Source of the DNA: JAKAWM01 sp049966695
Lineage (GTDB): Bacteria > Actinomycetota > Acidimicrobiia > Acidimicrobiales > Palsa-688
Direction of reading: 5' to 3'
Assembly: GCA_049966695.1 (NCBI GenBank)
Contig: JBMFUG010000011.1
Location: forward strand, 1 to 46,854
DNA length: 46,854 nucleotides
Shown here: positions 41,901 to 46,854 of the stretch, in pieces
How the letters are laid out: each line of letters starts with the position of its first letter
Numbering within the stretch: position 1 is the stretch's first letter
The notes under the pieces: model-generated
What the model was told of the DNA's origin: nothing
The model's database searches: none
The model's input: only the letters and a program-made list of their open reading frames with translations
Position numbers and translations under genes: made by a program

Positions 41901-42151
41901 CGCCGTCGGCTGTGACACCGCCGTCGATCGTCCTGCCGGGCCGGCAGCACGAGAGCGTCGCGCAATTGCTCGCTGGGGCGCAGGAGGACTTCGCACTGGC
42001 CAGCGCGGCGCTAAAGCAGGGTAACCTCGTCGACTACTCACAGGACATTGCCGCCGGTGAGGCACTTGTGGCCAAGGCAGCGCAGCAAGTTGGGCCCCCG
42101 ACGGGCACCACAACCACAACGACGAGCGCGGCACGCAAGAAAGCCGCCTAG
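38987..42151 (+). CDS. UPF0182-family large membrane protein
   Basis: The 1054-residue protein belongs to UPF0182 (COG1615), common in actinobacteria and cyanobacteria, with no established activity. About seven membrane helices occupy residues 22-340. A large extracytoplasmic domain follows (family segments EAPYITRNIKATQAAYGL, THLEYTHGFGAV, SYDSDPYPVV, WRYPEDLFVVQTNMY). A Thr/Ser/Pro-rich linker precedes a short helical tail at 985-1030 and a TTTTTT-SAARKK end. The downstream 290 bp (42152-42441) contain no gene. The start is TTG 38987 or ATG 38993; both give the same mature protein. Confidence 0.93.
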   Translation: MGMRAPSDIPRRLPHASRRTRWAIAIVIAVLVVLAAFLQRGASYYVSYLWFRSVGFSTVWDKTQVVELSLSAIFSVVFFAILWGNLWLADRLAPSLLPMDDELVSRWQNLVAGRMPWVRVVVAAVFGLIGGISAHNQWDNWLLFSNAAPFPATDPVYHLNDGFYVFRLPFYSWLVSWFFAAIVVTLLLTLVAHYLNGGVRPHLVGQRVGPRVKAHLSVLLAVLALVQGASYYLQRLSLVLSQKYVVDGATYTDLHAISPALVLLMAIAVIAAGLLLYNVRQQGWLLPAVAVALWGLVWLLVANVYPAIVQTFVVQPAENVKEAPYITRNIKATQAAYGLQDVQQVTFQGNAEVSASQVTGGTPQATANEETLANVRLLDPSVMSSTFAKQQSIWGYFDTSGPSVDRYDLTGPGGQLKLTPVLIAARVLKPSGVSPSSWVNTHLEYTHGFGAVVAPANQSGVDLSDGYPNYSLSDLPPHGQPSLSGQNSQPRVYFDATSNSVGDYVIAGSAQPELDYEDSNGNQAYSSYTGSGGVQVGGIVRRAALALTLGDINILISSQVTSQSRVILYRNVVEMLEKVAPFLSYDSDPYPVVLGGQVYWVVDAYTTTDNYPYSEQADTSRLPSSSGLYGQSFNYISNSVKAVVNAYSGQMWLFVQQPNDPIIETYENAFPKLFTPMSKANSIIPGITNHWRYPEDLFVVQTNMYQRYHQASASIFYSNAQRWDVAQNPAVGEVGTTTSTLPTVPTLVPLSPVSSPSPESVMPTYELMALPGQDQQSFVLTELFQPHSSGDRQDLTAFMTASSDPDDYGQLTVYETPPNATVYGPYQVTTAIDENPTISKEITLLNQNGSQVVLGSVLPVPVGQTLLYVQPLYVEQTQNQLARLADVIVVYNGTAYDSGNASLDGALCKVTNSDGSHPFASYCSTSAAKAPPVVAHKTAPEKLHTTTTTAPSSTTVVTPSSSTSPTTSAITPPSAVTPPSIVLPGRQHESVAQLLAGAQEDFALASAALKQGNLVDYSQDIAAGEALVAKAAQQVGPPTGTTTTTTSAARKKAA

Positions 42152-42441
42152 CGCTTGGGCTTAGCGCTTGGCTTGGGGCAAGCCTGGCGCTTGTGGTGCT
42201 TTGCTGGGGGGCTTGACCGCTTGTCTACGGGTCGCGTGCGTGGCTGGCGGCTTAGATAGTCCCGGTGGCTAAGTGCGTCCGCTGACAGCGTGGTGTTCTC
42301 GCGCCGGCCCAGGCTCTGATGGCTGTGTCTACTGGAACAGAGCAGCCGAGCTACTGCTGCTGTGGTCCTACTGCACAGTCAGGTGGCGGGCCTGTCGCCT
42401 CGGCGGCAGTTGCTGCTATTGTAAAAATGTACAAAGTACGC
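42152..42441. other. intergenic stretch before tRNA-fMet
   Basis: No plausible gene was found. The first 60 bp repeat CGCTTGG-type words and form a 6-bp hairpin (GGCTTG-GGG-CAAGCC), possibly the end of the UPF0182 transcript. TTGCTG and the AT-rich TATTGTAAAAATGT at about 42411-42430 may be the tRNA promoter, but spacing is not ideal. Confidence 0.4.
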
Positions 42442-42518
<77 letters not shown>

Positions 42519-42520
42519 AG

Positions 42521-42578
42521 ACCGCTGGTGAGACGTGCACCTCGTGGAGGGGTGCAGGCGTCTGACCAGCGGTTTCTC
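42521..42578 (+). terminator. terminator of tRNA-fMet
   Basis: ACCGCTGGT (42521-42529) pairs with ACCAGCGGT (42565-42573). Inside it AGACG pairs with CGTCT and TGCACC with GGTGCA, making a long interrupted hairpin that starts 3 nt after the CCA and ends in TTTCTC. Confidence 0.75.
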
Positions 42579-42640
42579 ATTCCGGCGCTCGTCGGAGATG
42601 CGAGTTTCTCGGGTGTTTTTCTCGGGGCCTGATCAAGGCT

Positions 42641-42792
42641 GCGTACGCATGCGTGTGCAGGGCGTGCGCGACGAGATGTGGCCGGTGAGCTGCGGCGACG
42701 CGGAGACCGACACGCCGATGCGGTTGGTCGATGTCGGGTGATGCGGTTAGTCGATGTCGGGTTGCATATGCATGCACAGGGCATGCGTACGC
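42641..42792. repeat. inverted and tandem repeats downstream of tRNA-fMet
   Basis: GCGTACGCATGC (42641-42652) is exactly inverted at 42781-42792. Between them a 23-bp unit beginning GATGCGGTT and ending GATGTCGGGT is repeated in tandem (42717-42739, 42740-42762) with one difference. No gene is evident in 42579-43146. The arrangement might be recombinase arm sites, an element end or degenerate phage DNA. Confidence 0.6.
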
Positions 42793-43146
42793 ACTGCCCT
42801 GCTCAACGAGATCGTGGCCAAAGGCGGGCGGCTCGATGGGAGCGGGCGAGGGGACCGAGCCTCGCGCACAGGGCGCGTCGCGGATAGTGCCGCGCTGTGG
42901 CCCGGTCGACCTTCGAGCAAGACGCAGCGGATCAGGACGCCGCCGACGTTAACGATGAGGGGCTCGGCGTCGGCGACCGCTGGGCTATCCCCAAGGTGTC
43001 TGGGGCGATGCTCTGCTTTAGAACGTGCGTTGCTCGCCGAAGGCCGTGCCAGCTCTCGCTTGTATTTTGACAGGGCGGTCTCAAGGGGTCATCGCAACAA
43101 GCTCGGCGAGGAGTCATTGTCAAGAGTTGTGGATGAGAGATCTCAC

Positions 43147-43425
43147 TCAGGCGGCGACGGACCCGTCTTGGGTGTCGGTGTCGGACGTTCCGGCCGTCGT
43201 GTCGCTCCTCTCTTGTTCTTGTAGCTTGCCGTCGATGAAGGTGGCGCCAGCCCGGACGAGGGCGACGAGCTCGGCGCCGGTGATCTTGCGCCAGCGGGCC
43301 TGGGCCGAGTCGAGCAGCTTGTAGGCCATGGCCAGCCCGGCCTTGCGGGAGCCAGATCCCCGGGTGACCTTGGTCCTGAGTCGAACCGTCGAGAACGTGG
43401 ACTCAATGCTTATCTTAAGCTCTCC
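43147..43425 (-). pseudogene. IS256-family transposase, C-terminal remnant
   Basis: The minus-strand frame reads IESTFSTVRLRTKVTRGSGS, RKAGLAMAYKLLDSAQARW and ELVALVRAGATFIDGKLQE, ending in an Asp/Thr-rich tail. This is the conserved end of IS256/mutator-type transposases, including the region just after the catalytic Glu. Upstream of about 43425 the match is lost, and no N-terminal or central part is present. It is a broken 3' piece of an older insertion next to the recombinase cassette. Confidence 0.75.
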
Positions 43426-43526
43426 GGCTGGGATGAGCTCCTGACCAGCTGCTTTGCCATTTGGATCTTGTCCTAGACGCAGGCCCGATGCGCGCTCAGA
43501 AAGCCCTCCCTAATTTTCTGCTGAGA

Positions 43527-43922
43527 TCAGCAGCTGGGTTGCCGGGCCGCGGCTACACGGTTCGTGCCAAGCGCCTCGGCAAGGGCGGTGCGCAGGCGGC
43601 GGTTCTCGGCTTGAAGTTCACGGACGCGTTCGTGGGCGACAGTGAGCCGGGCCCTGAGAGACGCGTCCGAGGCCTGTTGCCGCTCGGGGACGATGCGGCG
43701 AGAAGAACGTTGCCGTTGCCGGAGCCGCTNNNNNNNNNNACGCAGCTGTGGTTGGGTGTAGAGCCAAGAGCGTGAGACGCCAGCTTCCTTGGCGAGAGTG
43801 TCAAAACCGACCCGGAGCCCCACGGTGCCCATGCGTTGCAGAGCAGCGGCGGCTCGCTGTTGGGCCTCCTGCGAGTGACGGCGGGCGGCAGCTATCACGT
43901 GGTGCGAGTTGTCAGCCCGCAT
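43527..43922 (-). CDS. DUF6262/TnpC-like small coiled-coil transposition protein
   Basis: About 131 residues. The N-terminal half (MRADNSHHVIAAARRHSQEA, then GFDTLAKEAGVSRSWLYTQPQLR) looks like a short helix-turn-helix DNA-binding unit. The C-terminal half is a coiled coil (ARLTVAHERVRELQAENRRL). Such proteins accompany the two recombinases of Tn554-like elements and influence target or orientation choice. Ten Ns interrupt codons after QLR. The frame is the same on both sides, and four residues fit the usual helix there, so the gene is probably intact. ATG 43922 overlaps the end of the larger recombinase. Coordinates here may be off by one. Confidence 0.75.
   Translation of the reverse strand: MRADNSHHVIAAARRHSQEAQQRAAAALQRMGTVGLRVGFDTLAKEAGVSRSWLYTQPQLRXXXXRLRQRQRSSRRIVPERQQASDASLRARLTVAHERVRELQAENRRLRTALAEALGTNRVAAARQPSC
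43730..43739. other. assembly gap (10 N)
   Basis: Ten undetermined bases mark a contig join inside the TnpC-like gene. Such joins are common in repeated mobile DNA. The reading frame is preserved across the gap and the last codon reads NAG, compatible with Glu, so the size is probably close to true. Confidence 0.95.
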
Positions 43923-46143
43923 CAGCCGGCCCGTCATCTTGAGAGGCTTCTTTTTCAAGGCTGGCAATGACCCGGTCGAGGTTGGTGAGGACCTGCCGGT
44001 TCATCTCGGCTGCACGTGCCTGGCCGCGACGCTCGGCGGCCAAGACGATCTTGCGCACCTCCTCACGGTGTTGGCGGTGCTCGGGCAGGAACTGCACTGT
44101 GGTTAGGAACATCGGGCACGCCAAGCAAGCATTGGCATGGGGACAAGCTTTCTGAACTGGCAAGCCGCAAAAGCCGTTCGGCAGGGCCTGGGTCGTCCAG
44201 TCGAGCCTCTTCCTCGCCCACGCCGCCTCGGCCAGCGGCCCGTCCTGGTCTATGGCCACCGTCTTGCCGGTGACGTCGACCTTGCGAGCAGCCTCCCAGT
44301 GCCGGCGGACGGTCGTGTCGTTCAGACGGGCGTAATGGCCCGTCATCTCCGCCGAGTCGTGGTCGAGGAGGCGACGCACGACCTCCTGGGGCACGTCACG
44401 GTTGATGAGCCTCGTGCCTAGGGTGTGGCGCCACTGGTGCGGTGTCAGGTGCACGGGGCGTCCCTGCTCATCGCGCACGCCGCAGCGTTGCAGCCACTGG
44501 TAGAGGGCCCCCCGGTAGGTCCCAGAAGCACTTGGGAACCGCCCGTCGGGGTTCTTTGTGGGCCGTGGGAACAGCCATGGCGAGGAGCCGGCCCGTTCCC
44601 TCTGTGCGACGACTTCGGCATGGACCTCTTGGTCGATGGGGACGAGCGCCTCGCGTTTCATCTTGTGGTTCACGTAGCGGAGGTAAGGGGCGCCTTCGGC
44701 GTCGGTGACGACGCAGTCCGACTTGAGGCGCAAGGCATCGGTCACCCTGAGCCCGCAGCGGACGAGGACCAATGTGACAAGGCGGAACGCCGGGTTGTCC
44801 CAGCGGTCTAGGTTGGCTGGCTGCTCGACCTGGGCCATCACGTGCTCGGCCAGCACCCGTGGCACCAGGGCCGTCCTTTTCGGGTGGTCGTCGGCGAATA
44901 TGAGCGCGTTCGCGGGGAGCGTGCCGTCCCAGCGGTGCTGGCGGATCGCCTGGAGGAACGACTCGAGCTGGCCGATGTGGTCATTGTGGCGCTGGCGGCC
45001 AGCCCACTCTGAATGCAGGTCCGCCAAGTAGCGCTCCAGCAGAGGGCGGTCGACGTCGGCGAGGCTGGCCACGCCCACGCGTGCACAGAAGGCACCGAAA
45101 CGCGTCAGCGAGCGCAGCCCCCGGCGTACGGTTCCCAGGTTCAGCTCCGCGGCAAGCCTCCAACGCAGCCATCGCTTGGTCAAGTCTCGCAACCATGGTT
45201 GGGGTATCTCCTTGAAGCTCAACTTCTCATTGCCCGGCCGGCCAAGCCGGCGCATCAGCCATACGTCGCGGCCGAACTCTGCCTCCCAGCCGGCGTCGCC
45301 GTTGGCCAGGTCATCGAGCTTGCGGTGGGCGTAAGCCAAAAAGCGGCCCACTGCCTGGTCTTTTGGCGTCCTTCTGTGAGCCTCGGCCCGCCACTTGTCC
45401 TCACCCATGTCCAACAGCGAGCTGGCCGTGCCTTCGGCCAGGAAGTTCACCACCCGCCGCACGACAGCTGGGCCGAGCTTGCTCGCGCGGTCGTCACGGC
45501 GGCACTGCAAGGCGTACTGCACTTCGAGCTTCAGCTGAAAAGTTAGCTTTCCGAGCTCGATGGTCTCTGCCGCGGTTGAGGACCTCGGAAGGTAGCTGCG
45601 GGCGAACTCCTCGATGTCGGGGCGCCCGTTGGCGCGCCACGTCCCAGCGTGGGCCCGGCAGAAAGGGGTTGCGCCGTGCGGCCATAGCTCGCAGTGCGCG
45701 ATGAGGCAGCTGGCCCCTGGCCCGGGCTGCTTGACTGCTGGGGCACCGCTTAGCCAGGCCTCCAAGCTAGGCCGGCCAGCACGGTCCCAACGCTGGAAGT
45801 GGGCCGAGCACAAGCCGCTCCGGGCGACGCCGTAGCCGCACCCAGGGGCCCTGCAGCGAGCATTTGGCCGTTGCCGCGCCCATCGCTGGTCAGTCTTGGC
45901 AACAAACGCTTCCAACGGTGGCCGGCCGTCTTTCTTCCAACGCTCGAAGTGGGCCGAGCACAGCCCCCAGCTACGCGCCGAGCGCAAGCAGTTCGCGATA
46001 AGGCATTCACTTCCCCCAAAGACAGGGTCCGACGCTGGGAAGACGAGCGTGCCCGGCCTGAACTCCGTGCGCAGGACCTCGACGATCCGGTCCGTTAGGC
46101 CCAGTGGCTGATCGGAACTGCGTGCCGCGGCTGGGGCGCTCAC
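43912..46143 (-). CDS. large tyrosine recombinase with three N-terminal Cys/His repeats (TnpB-like)
   Basis: About 743 residues. The N-terminus holds three tandem C-x4-C-x(8-10)-C-x2-H units (CLIANC...LCSAHFERW, CRAPGC...LCSAHFQRW, CLIAHC...FCRAHAGTW), likely zinc-binding and DNA-contacting. A SAM-like core-binding region (about 330-430) is followed by the catalytic domain: Arg in RCGLRVTDALRL, HxxR in LTPHQWRHTLG, and His plus nucleophile Tyr in LLDHDSAEMTGHYARL. A Cys-rich patch (CGLPVQKACPHANACLACP) precedes a coiled-coil tail. The GTG 46143 start overlaps the upstream recombinase stop (GTGA), so the two are co-translated. Confidence 0.88.
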   Translation of the reverse strand: MSAPAAARSSDQPLGLTDRIVEVLRTEFRPGTLVFPASDPVFGGSECLIANCLRSARSWGLCSAHFERWKKDGRPPLEAFVAKTDQRWARQRPNARCRAPGCGYGVARSGLCSAHFQRWDRAGRPSLEAWLSGAPAVKQPGPGASCLIAHCELWPHGATPFCRAHAGTWRANGRPDIEEFARSYLPRSSTAAETIELGKLTFQLKLEVQYALQCRRDDRASKLGPAVVRRVVNFLAEGTASSLLDMGEDKWRAEAHRRTPKDQAVGRFLAYAHRKLDDLANGDAGWEAEFGRDVWLMRRLGRPGNEKLSFKEIPQPWLRDLTKRWLRWRLAAELNLGTVRRGLRSLTRFGAFCARVGVASLADVDRPLLERYLADLHSEWAGRQRHNDHIGQLESFLQAIRQHRWDGTLPANALIFADDHPKRTALVPRVLAEHVMAQVEQPANLDRWDNPAFRLVTLVLVRCGLRVTDALRLKSDCVVTDAEGAPYLRYVNHKMKREALVPIDQEVHAEVVAQRERAGSSPWLFPRPTKNPDGRFPSASGTYRGALYQWLQRCGVRDEQGRPVHLTPHQWRHTLGTRLINRDVPQEVVRRLLDHDSAEMTGHYARLNDTTVRRHWEAARKVDVTGKTVAIDQDGPLAEAAWARKRLDWTTQALPNGFCGLPVQKACPHANACLACPMFLTTVQFLPEHRQHREEVRKIVLAAERRGQARAAEMNRQVLTNLDRVIASLEKEASQDDGPADAG

Positions 46144-46854
46144 AGTCGGACCGCTTTGCCAGTGAACCAACCGACCTTCTCCAGCGCCCGACGGGTGTCT
46201 TCGGGGCCCAGGTGCCCATAGACCTCGTCTGTCGTGGTCACCGATGCGTGGCCAAGAAGCCGGCTTACTACCTCGATGGGCGCCCCAGCCTGTAATAGCC
46301 GGGTGGCATAGGTGTGCCGGAACCAGTGAAGATCGAAATGCAGCTGGGCCCGCTGGCGCAGCCGGCGCACTAGGTCATAGACGGCCGGGTAGCTGAGCGG
46401 GCGGCCGCGCGGCTCAGCCCACAGGTTCACGAAGACGTAGTCGCTGTCCAAGTCGCCGTACTCGCCGTGCATGTAGTCTCCGTAAAGGCGGAAAAGCTCC
46501 CTGCTGGCCGGGATGGTACGCGGCCGCTGCGACTTCGACCGCGCCCCGTTGTCGTTGGCTCGCGCCACGACCTTGACTTCTCCTTCGGGGGCTGCCCAGT
46601 CTTCGTGGCGGAGCCCCAGGGCCTCGCCTATCCTCATGCCGGTGTCGTGCAGCACTGCGAAGAGCAACCGGTCACGCAGCCGCTGGCAGGCGTCGAGCAC
46701 GGCCTGCACCTCGGCCGGGGCAAGCACTCTCGGCTGTTTGCGCACGGCCTTTAGGCGAACTTCGGAGCGCCGACGCGGCTCGCTCTTGCTGATGTGGTGC
46801 AGGAAAGGCCGCCACGCCGTCCCCCGGCGGCCCACTGGTTGCCACCTCGTCAAC
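46140..46854 (-). CDS. tyrosine recombinase/integrase (TnpA-like), truncated at the right edge
   Basis: The visible 237 residues are the catalytic half of a phage-integrase-type recombinase. The first Arg is in HDTGMRIGEALGLRHED, HxxR-H in DLHWFRHTYATRLL, and LLGHASVTTTDEVYGHL supplies the second His and the nucleophile Tyr. The N-terminal SAM-like domain lies outside the window. It is the first gene of the Tn554-like trio and overlaps the second by 4 nt. Confidence 0.88.
   Translation of the reverse strand, partial: LTRWQPVGRRGTAWRPFLHHISKSEPRRRSEVRLKAVRKQPRVLAPAEVQAVLDACQRLRDRLLFAVLHDTGMRIGEALGLRHEDWAAPEGEVKVVARANDNGARSKSQRPRTIPASRELFRLYGDYMHGEYGDLDSDYVFVNLWAEPRGRPLSYPAVYDLVRRLRQRAQLHFDLHWFRHTYATRLLQAGAPIEVVSRLLGHASVTTTDEVYGHLGPEDTRRALEKVGWFTGKAVRL

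Larger units (their letters stand above)
43527..46854 (-). mobile_element. Tn554-like recombinase cassette (partial)
   Basis: Three overlapping minus-strand genes in the order tyrosine recombinase, larger tyrosine recombinase with Cys clusters, and small DUF6262/TnpC-like protein reproduce the tnpA-tnpB-tnpC organisation of Tn554-type transposons. The first gene runs off the right edge, so the element's right end and any cargo are outside the window. No attachment core could be defined. The 10-N gap lies inside the third gene. Confidence 0.75.

Noticed and set aside
42754..43224. 156-codon plus-strand frame downstream of the tRNA
   Set aside because: Composition is Arg/Gly/Ser-rich and unstructured, it crosses the IS256 remnant on the other strand, and it has no start signal or family match.

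Overview
The window is a GC-rich (low 60s percent by eye) actinobacterial chromosome segment. Two WhiB-type [4Fe-4S] proteins, a UPF0182 membrane protein, a DUF2510 protein, a DUF2342 putative metalloprotease, a paired-RCK potassium system, a DivIVA protein and many apparently leaderless genes support this. The HtrA-like protein carries a PPDDRLWRHPSE-type N-terminal motif that I associate with Acidimicrobiia, so an Acidimicrobiia-like rod or filament is my best guess, by inference only.

Layout. 1-3.5 kb (minus): uronate isomerase uxaC and a large b6-type di-heme cytochrome b. 3.9-9.9 kb (plus): a folate/one-carbon and purine block (a DedA-PurN fusion, purH, folD, metF), then NADP-type icd. 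9.9-14 kb (minus): a small acidic protein, a DUF2510 membrane protein, an SCP2-like protein and a GH2 beta-mannosidase-like enzyme. 14-17.2 kb: two trkA-type RCK genes, whiB, a formiminotransferase and a second whiB. 17.3-19.6 kb: a leucine leader peptide with attenuator-like hairpins, leuA and a small conserved gene. 19.6-24.9 kb: a phosphate cluster (ppk1, Nudix hydrolase, SixA-type phosphatase, SenX3/PhoR-like kinase, RegX3/PhoB-like regulator). 24.9-31 kb: a Pro/Gln-rich protein, an MFS transporter, an IS4-family element with a broken transposase, the DUF2342 gene and an extended SDR. 31-42.2 kb: an HtrA-like pseudoprotease, a decayed moaE, a small membrane protein coupled to mreB with an apparent CTG start, HEAT-repeat and membrane proteins, a PDZ-Lon (YlbL-like) protease, a DivIVA protein ending in a phage MuF-like domain, and UPF0182.

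42.4 kb to the end: initiator tRNA-fMet with a terminator, a repeat-rich mostly non-coding stretch, an IS256 transposase remnant, and a Tn554-like cassette of two tyrosine recombinases and a small coiled-coil partner. The cassette runs off the right edge and contains a 10-N assembly gap.

Functional themes are one-carbon supply for purines (purN, purH, folD, metF, formiminotransferase), phosphate/polyphosphate control, and cell shape and envelope (mreB, DivIVA, PDZ-Lon, UPF0182). The most unusual items are the DivIVA-MuF fusion, the DedA-PurN fusion, the leucine attenuator, the HtrA protein lacking its catalytic triad, and a recurring TANNCT -10 box 6-8 nt before start codons.
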